Source: a bacterium
GTDB lineage: Bacteria; Hydrothermota; Hydrothermia; UBA1063
Reading direction: 5' to 3'
DNA length: 51,536 nt
Assembly: GCA_030019025.1 (NCBI GenBank)
Contig: JASEFR010000012.1
Coordinates: 1-51,536 of the forward strand
In this document: in pieces, positions 17,736 through 25,479 of the stretch
Layout of the letters: each line of letters opens with the position of its first letter
Position numbering within the stretch: the stretch's first letter is position 1
Program-made: the position numbers and the translations under genes
The notes under the pieces: generated by a model
Seen by the model: only the letters and a program-made list of their open reading frames with translations
Told to the model about the DNA's origin: nothing
The model's database searches: none

Positions 17736-18892
17736 GGCTACTTATAATTTCGCCGTGGTGTGATGACATTGATCTGGAAACCTGCAAAGGGACTCCAGAG
17801 AATGCTTATCTCTTCAGAGAACTCTTAAAGAGGGAACATGAAATAATCTTCGTGTGTCAAGGCAAAGAAGCTGAAATTCCCGAGAACGTGAAAGGGAAAA
17901 TACGGTTTTACCCTATAAAACCCTTCCCATATTTGAAACCTTCAAAAGTTAACTACCTGACTTTTCCCCTAATCCACATCTTTTATGAAAAATACCTTGC
18001 CAAAACCCTGAAAAAAATACTTCAAAACCCAAAGGTAGATCTCATCTACAACATCGCCGGCTATGGCCATCCTGCCATTCTCAAATTGTGCAAGGAATAC
18101 AAAACTCCCTATGTGGTGAAAACGATGGGGACCATCCACTATGAGAAATACGTAACAACGATTTTAGGAAAATTCCTTTACTTTAAAGAACATCTAATTT
18201 TCAAACACAGTGCCGACCATTACCTCCTCGTGGATGACGGGACAAGAAGTTTTAAAGTCGCAAAATTTTATAAGATTCCTGATGAAAAATTAACCATCCT
18301 TCCAAACGCTAAGCCCAGTGTTGTTCCTACAAAATCCCCCTCACTAAAAAACACAATAGGATATTTCTCAAGGTTTGACAGGCTGAAAGGAACGGATTTT
18401 TTTATACGAGTTGCCGTTCAGTTAATTAACATAAATCCAAATATAAAATTTCTCATAGCGGGTGACGGACCGATGAAGCCTAAAATTCTTGAGTTTTCAC
18501 ATAAGTTCAGTAGAAATGTTAAGTATCTGGGCTTTCTTACTCATCTTGAAACCCAGAAGGCTTTTCAGGAAATAGATCTACTGATTTCAACTAACCGTTA
18601 CTCAAACATGACCCTTAATGTTATAGAAGCGCTGACTTATGGAATTCCCGTCGTTACCTTTGATACCCAGGATACTTCAAAGTTAATTAAAGACGGTGTT
18701 AACGGGTTCCTTGTCAAGCCCTTTGACACAAACGAAATGGTAAATAAAGTATTGCACATTTTTGAAAAGCCCGAACTCTTTTCACTGCTCCAAAATGGGG
18801 CGTTAGAAACCGCAAAAACTATCCCAACTTGGGAAGAAAGGAGCAAACTGGAAGTTAGAAAATTAGAGGAGTTGGTCAATGAAATACATTAA
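17732..18892 (+). CDS. Glycosyltransferase family 4
   Basis: The 386-residue GT-B enzyme opens with MRLLIISPWCDD. The C-terminal donor domain shows GYFSRFDRLKGTDFF, AGDGPMKP, YLGFLTHLETQKAF and NVIEALTYGIPVVTF, the E-x7-E-like region of retaining GT4 enzymes. There is no membrane segment, so it acts in the cytoplasm, presumably on a lipid carrier. It overlaps the FemAB-like gene by 4 nt and the flippase gene by 14 nt, so the three form one pathway unit downstream of lysS-lolCD. Confidence 0.9.
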   Translation: MRLLIISPWCDDIDLETCKGTPENAYLFRELLKREHEIIFVCQGKEAEIPENVKGKIRFYPIKPFPYLKPSKVNYLTFPLIHIFYEKYLAKTLKKILQNPKVDLIYNIAGYGHPAILKLCKEYKTPYVVKTMGTIHYEKYVTTILGKFLYFKEHLIFKHSADHYLLVDDGTRSFKVAKFYKIPDEKLTILPNAKPSVVPTKSPSLKNTIGYFSRFDRLKGTDFFIRVAVQLININPNIKFLIAGDGPMKPKILEFSHKFSRNVKYLGFLTHLETQKAFQEIDLLISTNRYSNMTLNVIEALTYGIPVVTFDTQDTSKLIKDGVNGFLVKPFDTNEMVNKVLHIFEKPELFSLLQNGALETAKTIPTWEERSKLEVRKLEELVNEIH

Positions 18893-20255
18893 AAACCTTG
18901 CGCTTTTTTACCTTGCCTTTGCCCTGAACTTTCTAATGGGCTTTATACTACTCAAAATTTTAGCTATATACGTTCCCCCGGATATTCTCGGAAAATATTT
19001 TTTCCTGAGTAATTCCGGTTTATTCGTGGGAGGTCTTCTACTCCTTGGTTTTCCGCTTACCTTTCAAAGATTTATTCCTATATACTTCAGAGACGGGAAA
19101 GATGAAAATGCTTACGCCCTCATCCATTTCCCATCTATCTTCCACTTTCTTGTGGGAATTTTAGTCTCCATTCCCATCCTAATTTTAAAAGGTCTGGATG
19201 CTTTCCTTATTTTTCTTGCCTTCTACATCGTTAACACAATAACTCTTTACCAGACCGCACTCATTTCCCGCGTGAAAATCCTTGAATACTCTCTCACATC
19301 CTTTGCAAGGCTTTTAACCATTATCTGTCTTCTTCTCATTTCCGCCCCCCTTCTAACCCTCAGAACCATAGGTATCATTAACTTAGCAGTTAACTTTGCT
19401 TTTTTACTCATTCTCTTTTCCCTGTTTCCTTTCAAGATAAAACCATGGAAAGAAGTATTCAGAGAGACCAGGGAATACTGGATTTACTCCCTCTTGACTC
19501 AGATCCTTTCCCCTTTTTTCCACTTCTTTGACTCACTACTAATACCCATCTACCTACCTTATTCTGAGCTCTCCCTCTTCCAGATTGCGAGGAAACTGGA
19601 CATGGGGGCAAAACAAACCCTTGAAGTTCCGCTCCAGCTCACCGCACCTATTATTAGCTTCAAAAGAACCGATGAGCTTTTGACGAAGGAATTCGCTGAA
19701 AAATACAGGGCATTCAGAACGTTCTATTTCTACCTGACTTTATTGTGGTTTTTGATCTTTGAATTCTTCGGAAAAAATCTCATTCTCCTTGTCTCAACGA
19801 ACCAATACTTAAGAGCACATCCTCATCTTATCGTACTCTCCTTTTCCCTTCTCGTTTCAACGCTTTATGCCACCGATGCAACCTTTGCGCGCTCAACAGG
19901 CAACATAAAACTGTTCTTTTATAAAGATTTAGTATGGGTTTTAACTTTCCTTTTAGCCTTTATAACACTCACACCAAAACTTGATCTTTTGGGCGTGACC
20001 ATCTCTTTCTTGACCGCCACAATCATAACCGCCACCTTCCACCTTTACAACTTTCCTGTCCTTCATCCCCTTGAGTACCTATTTGATGCCTTGAAAATCG
20101 TCGTTATAGGAACACAGGCTGTCATTTTTATTACAACGGGAAAAATCTTCTTGCCCCTTCTGCTTCTCATATTAATCATCGGCATTGATTTTAAACAGAT
20201 TAAGATGACCCTGAGCACTTTAAAAAACTACCTTTCCATTTCTAAAAAGCATTGA
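18879..20255 (+). CDS. Polysaccharide flippase, Wzx/MOP superfamily
   Basis: The 458-residue protein is hydrophobic throughout with 12-14 predicted membrane segments and short basic loops, the pattern of oligosaccharide flippases. N-terminal MKYIKNLALFYLAFALNFL and the conserved central FDSLLIPIYLPYSELSLFQIAR agree with that family. It would move lipid-linked sugar units across the inner membrane. It is the last gene of the lysS operon. No other flippase gene is visible in the window, so it may serve the other glycan loci as well. Confidence 0.82.
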   Translation: MKYIKNLALFYLAFALNFLMGFILLKILAIYVPPDILGKYFFLSNSGLFVGGLLLLGFPLTFQRFIPIYFRDGKDENAYALIHFPSIFHFLVGILVSIPILILKGLDAFLIFLAFYIVNTITLYQTALISRVKILEYSLTSFARLLTIICLLLISAPLLTLRTIGIINLAVNFAFLLILFSLFPFKIKPWKEVFRETREYWIYSLLTQILSPFFHFFDSLLIPIYLPYSELSLFQIARKLDMGAKQTLEVPLQLTAPIISFKRTDELLTKEFAEKYRAFRTFYFYLTLLWFLIFEFFGKNLILLVSTNQYLRAHPHLIVLSFSLLVSTLYATDATFARSTGNIKLFFYKDLVWVLTFLLAFITLTPKLDLLGVTISFLTATIITATFHLYNFPVLHPLEYLFDALKIVVIGTQAVIFITTGKIFLPLLLLILIIGIDFKQIKMTLSTLKNYLSISKKH

Positions 20256-20280
20256 AAAAACAAAAACGAATGCCGATTAT

Positions 20281-20309
20281 TTGACAGCACACTTTTAACT
20301 ATCTATAAT
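20281..20309 (+). promoter_or_regulatory. Perfect-consensus sigma-70 promoter for the lipoprotein-tRNA unit
   Basis: TTGACA (20281-20286), a spacer of exactly 17 nt and TATAAT (20304-20309) match the consensus at all twelve positions. Transcription would start near 20316, about 28 nt before the ATG of the small lipoprotein. The leader contains an AAAGGAGG ribosome site. No operator-like repeat was seen around it. Very strong constitutive expression is expected, as is usual for tRNA genes. Confidence 0.88.
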
Positions 20310-20343
20310 TTTAAAACTTACAAACAAAAGGAGGATGTGTAAA

Positions 20344-20514
20344 ATGAAAAAGTTGGCGCTCGTGCTCACACTAGTAGCGATGTTAACTGTTGCCTGCAAG
20401 AAGGCACAGCAACCTCAGCAGACAACAACACCTGCAGACACCACACAGGTTCAGCCTGCAGAGTCCACAGAGGTACAAGACACAACACAGCAAGATACAA
20501 CAGCAACAAAGTAA
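20344..20514 (+). CDS. Small threonine/glutamine-rich lipoprotein (56 residues)
   Basis: The frame encodes a 17-residue signal (MKKLALVLTLVAMLTVA) followed by C18, which fits a relaxed lipobox. The mature 39 residues are low in complexity: TTTP, PADTTQVQPAE and DTTQQDTTATK, rich in Thr, Gln, Asp and Pro. This resembles small surface-anchored lipoprotein linkers rather than a folded domain. It has AAAGGAGG before its ATG and lies directly under a perfect promoter, so it should be abundant. The tRNA-Ala gene follows 16 nt after the stop. I know of no specific function. Confidence 0.8.
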   Translation: MKKLALVLTLVAMLTVACKKAQQPQQTTTPADTTQVQPAESTEVQDTTQQDTTATK

Positions 20515-20530
20515 CATAGAAAACCTGCCT

Positions 20531-20603
20531 GGGGCCGTAGCTCAGCTGGGAGAGCATCAGGCTGGCAGTCTGAAGGTCGTGGGTTCAAATCCCACCGGCT
20601 CCA
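20531..20603 (+). tRNA. tRNA-Ala (anticodon GGC)
   Basis: The 73-nt sequence folds into a full cloverleaf. The acceptor stem pairs GGGGCCG with CGGCTCC and includes the G3-U70 wobble pair that identifies alanine tRNAs. The anticodon loop CTGGCAG gives GGC. The T arm is GTGGG-TTCAAAT-CCCAC. The discriminator base is A and CCA is not encoded. It follows the small lipoprotein gene on the same strand. Confidence 0.97.
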
Positions 20604-20646
20604 GGATTTAAACTGTCCTATTATATCCTCAGCATTAAACACCACG

Positions 20647-20727
20647 CGGGGGTGGCGGAACGGCAGACGCGCCAGATTTAGGATCTGGTGGGGGTAGCCC
20701 GTGCGGGTTCAAGTCCCGCCTCCCGCA
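20647..20727 (+). tRNA. tRNA-Leu (anticodon UAG)
   Basis: The 81-nt class II tRNA has acceptor arms GCGGGGG and CTCCCGC, a D arm ending in GACGC, anticodon loop TTTAGGA with anticodon TAG, and a long variable arm (TGGGGGTAGCCCGT) as expected for leucine. The T arm is GCGGG-TTCAAGT-CCCGC. The discriminator is A and CCA is not encoded. The downstream protein gene begins only 11 nt after its 3' end. Confidence 0.96.
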
Positions 20728-20738
20728 GAAAGAAAAAA

Positions 20739-21515
20739 ATGATTATTTCAGTGCTTTTGAACCTCCTTTTATCCTTTAGGTTTGTATCGCTTGTTCCCAG
20801 TGTTACGGAAATATTTTATCTTCTATCAGCCGAGGACAGCCTACTCGCTATCTCTTATTACTGTAACTATCCGGAGGCTACAAAGGAAAAATTTAAAGTT
20901 GGCGATCTTTTAAATCCAGATTATGAAAAGATAATTAGTTTAAAACCAGACTTTGTAATAATTTCTTTACCAATGCAAAAACAGGTTGAACAAAATCTGA
21001 AAAAGTTGAAAATTAACTACATTGCCTTTAATCCTGAATCGGTTTATGAAATACTAACTGTCATAGATTCAATTGGTAAACTTACCGGCAAGGTTGAAAG
21101 GGCGAAATTTGTTGTTGATTCGCTTAAAAATGTCCTAAAGGATCTAAAACCTCTCCCATCTAAACCCAAGGTTTATATTGAACTATCGGAAAACCCCATT
21201 TATACGGTCGGAAAAAGCAGCTTTATAAACGAAATAGTAGAACTTGCTGGTGGAATGAACATTTTTTGCGATAAGGAAATCTCTTATTTCTCACCTTCCC
21301 AAGAAGAAATTGTAAAAAGGAATGCCGAGATAATTTTACTCTTATATCCTGACGCAAATCCCGTAAAAGTTTCAAAACGTTATGGATGGAAAACAATCAA
21401 GGCAGTAAAAGCACACAACATTTTTGCCCTAAACCCGGATCAATTCACCCGTCCGGGTCCCAGAGTATTCGGCGCTACCCTTAAACTCAATAGATTACTT
21501 CAATCTTGCTTTTAA
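20739..21515 (+). CDS. BtuF-like periplasmic binding protein (ABC class, cobalamin/iron chelate type)
   Basis: The 258-residue protein begins with a hydrophobic signal (MIISVLLNLLLSF). It shows the class III binding-protein layout: LVPSVTEIFYLLSAEDSLLA, then ISLKPDFVIIS, the long connecting helix (SIGKLTGKVERAKFVVDSL) and a C-terminal lobe with NPIYTVGKSSFINEIVELAGG. This matches BtuF/FhuD-like proteins that bind corrinoids or metal chelates. No permease or ATPase for it lies nearby. The start is the ATG at 20739; an upstream frame would run through the tRNA-Leu gene. There is no Shine-Dalgarno, and its 3' end overlaps the convergent DUF3108 gene by 21 nt. Confidence 0.82.
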   Translation: MIISVLLNLLLSFRFVSLVPSVTEIFYLLSAEDSLLAISYYCNYPEATKEKFKVGDLLNPDYEKIISLKPDFVIISLPMQKQVEQNLKKLKINYIAFNPESVYEILTVIDSIGKLTGKVERAKFVVDSLKNVLKDLKPLPSKPKVYIELSENPIYTVGKSSFINEIVELAGGMNIFCDKEISYFSPSQEEIVKRNAEIILLLYPDANPVKVSKRYGWKTIKAVKAHNIFALNPDQFTRPGPRVFGATLKLNRLLQSCF

Positions 21516-22130
21516 AACCCCAAAAGATGTCTTAAACTGTAATTCCAGAGGCCTCCTTTCACCATCAGCCTCAAAAAGATAAATAAGTTCCCCCGGAGTT
21601 TTTGAGAGCTTTGGATCTCTTAAATCCAGGTAGATTTTTATCAGCTCCTTCCCTTTAACGAAAATTCTTTTCGGCCTTATGTTGACTTTAAAACTCCTTT
21701 TATCCACATGGTAATTCAACACAAGAGTTGAATCCAGGTTCTCCTTTTCTCTCAAAAAGAAAATCAGCGAAATAGGATCAAAAGTACCGCCTGAAATTGC
21801 AAATTTTGAACCATCATCGTAATAAACGGTATCACCTGAATAGATGGCCTTCGATCGGTCTCTATACTTGCCTTCGCTTATCTTTTTTTCATAAGAATAG
21901 GTGAAAAAGCTATCAGAGTGAAAAATCGAAACAATGGAATCGTAAACGGGGAACAATGAATTTATAATTCCTTCACTTTGTACTACGAGAGTAGCCCGCG
22001 AAAGGTTCACCCCATCAATACTCGTAAAGTTCTTTTCGTATCTTAACGTGCCCCTTCCTGCCCGAATACTCCCAAAATAAATATTGTAATTAAGTAACTC
22101 ACAGCAAATCAGAAGTGGTAAAAAAATCAA
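21495..22130 (-). CDS. DUF3108-type periplasmic protein
   Basis: The 211-residue protein has an N-terminal hydrophobic stretch (MIFLPLLICCELL) and then a beta-rich domain. The early YNIYFGSIRAGRGTLRYE, the middle YSYEKKISEGKYRDR and the late GELIYLFEADGERRPLELQF match the DUF3108 pattern of exported proteins found near lipoprotein and cell-envelope genes. Function is unknown. It is the last gene of the lepB operon and its start overlaps the stop of ackA by 4 nt. The two adjacent cysteines in LLICCELL could serve as a lipobox, though it is a poor one. Confidence 0.7.
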   Translation of the reverse strand: MIFLPLLICCELLNYNIYFGSIRAGRGTLRYEKNFTSIDGVNLSRATLVVQSEGIINSLFPVYDSIVSIFHSDSFFTYSYEKKISEGKYRDRSKAIYSGDTVYYDDGSKFAISGGTFDPISLIFFLREKENLDSTLVLNYHVDKRSFKVNIRPKRIFVKGKELIKIYLDLRDPKLSKTPGELIYLFEADGERRPLELQFKTSFGVLKARLK

Positions 22131-23440
22131 CCCTTCTTCCTTTTCTCCAATTCCTTCCTGTACTGCTCTTCTCTGAACTCATTGACATAGTCAGGGGACT
22201 CAAAGGAGTACTTGAATCTTTCTGGAATATCATAGCGTCCTTCAAGAATTGCCACTGCATCCTCAACAAGAACCAGCTCTTCATCAGTAGGAATTACAAA
22301 AACCTTCACTGGTGAGTTGTCAGTGGAGATTATAAATTCGTGATTTCTCGACATGGCTTCTCTATTGCGTTTCTTATCCAGAATTATTCCAAGATTCTCA
22401 AGCCCCTCAAGGGACTTTTCTCTAATTAACCAACCCTTTTCACCGACACCAGCTGTAAATACAATGGCATCGACACGTCCGAGGGCAGCCATATAAGCGC
22501 CAATGTAAAACCTGATTCTGTAAGCCTCCATTTCTATTGCGAGAATGGCCCTTTCATCTCCATGTTCAGCGGCGATTTCCACATCTCTCCTGTCTGTATA
22601 TTTACCTGTAATTCCAAGAATTCCACTTTTCTTGTTGAGTATATCCATTACCTCTTTCAAACTCAAACCAGTTTTTTCAATGATGTAAGGAATAATGGCA
22701 GGGTCAATGTCTCCCGACCTTGTTCCCATTATAAGACCCTGAAGAGGTGTGAATCCCATGGAATGATCATAGGCTTTCCCATTCTTTATGGCAGTTGCTG
22801 ATGCACCATTGCCTATGTGGAGTGTGATAAGATTTACTTCGTGGGGATCTTTTTTGAGAAGAGCTGCTGCCCTTCTTGAAACGTAGAGATGAGAAGTGCC
22901 ATGGAATCCATACTTTCTTACACCATACTTCTCGTACCACTCATAAGGCACAGCGTAAAGATAGGTATGTTTGGGCATAGTTTGAAGAAAAGCGGTATCC
23001 ATGACCGCAATATGAGGGATATCCGGCATTAAATTCATCGCCGCCTCTATTCCCATGACATTTGCTGGATTGTGAAGTGGCGCAAGAGGGTAAAGTTCTT
23101 TGAACGTTTTTATCACTTCTTCGCTAATAATGACTGATTTGGTAAATTTTTCTCCTCCATGAACTACTCTGTGAGAAACTGCGTTAATTTCCTTAACGTT
23201 CTGAATTACTCCATACTCTGGGTCAGTTATGGTCTTGATCACGAGTTCAATTGCTACTTTGTGGTCCGGACACTCATGGTCAATTTTTACCGGATCTCTG
23301 CCAGGAACTTCGTGCAGAATAAAGGAATTTCCTATGGTAACCCGCTCAACGATGCCCTTACAAAGAGGCCTCCTTTTTTCCCAATCATAGACCTGATACT
23401 TTACCGAAGAACTGCCACAATTTAGAGTCAAGATTTTCAT
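22127..23440 (-). CDS. ackA: Acetate kinase
   Basis: The 437-residue enzyme interconverts acetyl phosphate + ADP and acetate + ATP. Diagnostic features are LTLNCGSSSVKYQVYD at the N-terminus, AVSHRVVHGGEKF, HIGNGASATAI, and GFTPLQGLIMGTRSGDIDPA in the catalytic centre. It is some 35 residues longer than typical AckA because of a charged C-terminal tail (FREEQYRKELEKRKKG). It overlaps the Ptb-like gene by 4 nt, so the acyl-phosphate-forming and ATP-forming steps are co-translated. A fermentative role is inferred. Confidence 0.95.
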   Translation of the reverse strand: MKILTLNCGSSSVKYQVYDWEKRRPLCKGIVERVTIGNSFILHEVPGRDPVKIDHECPDHKVAIELVIKTITDPEYGVIQNVKEINAVSHRVVHGGEKFTKSVIISEEVIKTFKELYPLAPLHNPANVMGIEAAMNLMPDIPHIAVMDTAFLQTMPKHTYLYAVPYEWYEKYGVRKYGFHGTSHLYVSRRAAALLKKDPHEVNLITLHIGNGASATAIKNGKAYDHSMGFTPLQGLIMGTRSGDIDPAIIPYIIEKTGLSLKEVMDILNKKSGILGITGKYTDRRDVEIAAEHGDERAILAIEMEAYRIRFYIGAYMAALGRVDAIVFTAGVGEKGWLIREKSLEGLENLGIILDKKRNREAMSRNHEFIISTDNSPVKVFVIPTDEELVLVEDAVAILEGRYDIPERFKYSFESPDYVNEFREEQYRKELEKRKKG

Positions 23441-24357
23441 TTCCTCACTCCCTTTTTACCTGCCAAAAGGGCTGCTAAGGCAATGGACATAAACTTGGAA
23501 TCTTCGCTATCCGCTCTGGATGTTAATACACAAGGGGCAGTGGCACCCGCCACAACGGCAGCTATTCTACCATTACCAAGCTGAGTACAGGTTTTGAAGA
23601 AAACGTTACCCGTTTCTATATTGGGGAAGATGAGAATGTCTGCCTCTCCTGCGCCTTCACCCTTAAACCCTTTAATTTCTGCGCATTCCTTGGAAACAGC
23701 AATATCCAGGGCAACCGGCCCTTCAACCTTCGCCCCCTTAATCTGACCCCTCTCTGCCATTACCTTAATGATGGCCGCATCAACAGTTGAGGGCATCTTA
23801 GGATTGACGGTCTCAACAGCACTTATGAGAAAGGCATAAGGATTCTCAATACCAAGGGCATGGGCAACTTCAATGGTGTACTGCAGGATTTTTACCTTTT
23901 GCTCAAGATCAGGCAAAATTATCACGGCCACATCGGCAACGACAAGCAGTTTGGGATAAGTGGGGATTTCAACCACCGTAACATGGGATAAAATACCGCC
24001 CGGCGGTACAAGTCCATTTTCCTTATCAAGGATCGCTCTCATATAATCTGCAGTATTAACAAGCCCCTTCATCAAAATGTCACCTTCACCGTCCTTCACC
24101 ATCTTAACCGCCATTTTGAGAGCCTTCTTCTGATCTTTTTCATCTATAATCTGGAATATAGATGGATCTATTCCATGCTCTTGGGCTACACTCTTTATTT
24201 TATCTTCATTGCCAACCATTATAACATCTACGAGACCCTCATTCTTCGCCCTTGAAACCGCTTCTATAGTGTGAGGATCCTCCCCACAGGCAACAACAAG
24301 TCTCATTGAAGGCATTCCCTTAACCGCTTCAACAATATGATCAAGTTTTGTTATCAT
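23437..24357 (-). CDS. ptb: Phosphate butyryltransferase/phosphate acetyltransferase
   Basis: The 306-residue protein belongs to the phosphate acyltransferase family. It has VVACGEDPHTIEAVSRA near the start, GEGDILMKGLVNTADYMRA around residue 90-110, the HVTVVEIP strand and FPNIETGNVFFKTC near residue 240. Length fits Ptb (about 300) rather than long Pta enzymes. It would convert acyl-CoA + phosphate to acyl phosphate + CoA, which AckA and Buk beside it then use to make ATP. Butyryl versus acetyl preference cannot be read from sequence; the adjacent buk favours branched or C4 acyl groups. Confidence 0.9.
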   Translation of the reverse strand: MITKLDHIVEAVKGMPSMRLVVACGEDPHTIEAVSRAKNEGLVDVIMVGNEDKIKSVAQEHGIDPSIFQIIDEKDQKKALKMAVKMVKDGEGDILMKGLVNTADYMRAILDKENGLVPPGGILSHVTVVEIPTYPKLLVVADVAVIILPDLEQKVKILQYTIEVAHALGIENPYAFLISAVETVNPKMPSTVDAAIIKVMAERGQIKGAKVEGPVALDIAVSKECAEIKGFKGEGAGEADILIFPNIETGNVFFKTCTQLGNGRIAAVVAGATAPCVLTSRADSEDSKFMSIALAALLAGKKGVRK

Positions 24358-24369
24358 CTTCCTACCTCC

Positions 24370-25470
24370 TTAAAATATATCCCTATCCTCTATGATTTCC
24401 TTTTCATAAATTTTTGCCATTTCTTCTCCTCTCAAAACCCTAAGAGCTCCTTCGGCGAGAGCTCTCATTTCATCACCACCCGGGTACACTTTAATCGGCG
24501 CTATAAACTTTACCCTTCTTTCAACCCAGGATACAAAATCCTTGTAATAGGCAAGTCCACCGGTCAAGACGATGGCATCAACTTCACCCTCCAAAACTGC
24601 TGCCATCATGCCGATCCACTTAGCCACAGTATAGGCCATTGCTTCCATTATAAACCGGGCCTTCTTATCCCCTTTATTCACCATCTCTTCCGCAACACGC
24701 ATATCATTGGTTCCAAGGTACGCAATGACTCCGCCCTTTCCAGCAAGAAGTTTCTTGATTTCGTCCTTTGTATACTGTCCTGAGAAGCAGAGCTCCACGA
24801 GCTGCCAGGCGGGTAAACTACCTGCCCTCTCCGGCGCAATTGGTCCATCACCATTTAAAGCGTTATTCACATCCACAATTTTTCCCTTCTTGTGGGCTCC
24901 AATGCTAATCCCACCGCCAAGGTGAACCACAATGAGATTTGCTTCTTCGTACTTTTTTCCGAGGTCTTTTGCCGCTATCCTTGCAATTCTTTTTTGGTTC
25001 AAAGCGTGGAGAATGCTTTTTCTTTTAATAAAAGGTAATCCTGTAACTTTTGCAATTGGCTCCATCTCATCAACAACAACAGGGTCAACGATGTAGGCAG
25101 GAATACCCAGGGGTCTTGCAATAGCATCGGCAATAAGGGCACCAAGATTGGAGGCATGTTCACCGTTTACCCCCGCTCTTAAATCTTCGAGCATCTTTTC
25201 CGTGACAGTATAAGTACCACTTGGAATCGGCCTTAAAAGTCCCCCACGGGCTACCACTGCGGAAAGAGTTTCGGCTTTTTCACCCCTCTTTTCCAGTTCT
25301 CTCAGAATAATTTCTTTCCTAAAATCGTATTGGTCAATAATTTTGGGAAATTTTGCCAGTTCCTCGGCCGAATGGCTAATATTTACAGAGAAAATTGGTT
25401 CCTCGTTGTTAAACAAAGCAATCTTTGTTGAAGTTGAACCTGGATTGATAACAAGAATCCTATAATTCAT
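24370..25470 (-). CDS. buk: Butyrate kinase
   Basis: The 366-residue ASKHA-fold kinase has VINPGSTSTKIALF at the N-terminus, ARGGLLRPIPSGTY, VVHLGGGISIGAHKKGK and VLTGGLAYYKDF, all typical of butyrate/branched-chain fatty-acid kinases. Together with Ptb it forms ATP from acyl phosphates. The start ATG lies 9 nt after the Sua5-phosphatase fusion gene. Having both buk and ackA beside one ptb suggests that several fermentation or amino-acid-derived acids are handled. Confidence 0.95.
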   Translation of the reverse strand: MNYRILVINPGSTSTKIALFNNEEPIFSVNISHSAEELAKFPKIIDQYDFRKEIILRELEKRGEKAETLSAVVARGGLLRPIPSGTYTVTEKMLEDLRAGVNGEHASNLGALIADAIARPLGIPAYIVDPVVVDEMEPIAKVTGLPFIKRKSILHALNQKRIARIAAKDLGKKYEEANLIVVHLGGGISIGAHKKGKIVDVNNALNGDGPIAPERAGSLPAWQLVELCFSGQYTKDEIKKLLAGKGGVIAYLGTNDMRVAEEMVNKGDKKARFIMEAMAYTVAKWIGMMAAVLEGEVDAIVLTGGLAYYKDFVSWVERRVKFIAPIKVYPGGDEMRALAEGALRVLRGEEMAKIYEKEIIEDRDIF

Positions 25471-25479
25471 ACATACCCC

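Noticed and set aside
20390-20645. Plus- and minus-strand frames across the tRNA-Ala gene
   Set aside because: The minus-strand frame gives the familiar antisense-tRNA peptide (RWDLNPRPSDCQPDALP), a well-known spurious product. The plus frame crosses the tRNA and the real lipoprotein in another phase.
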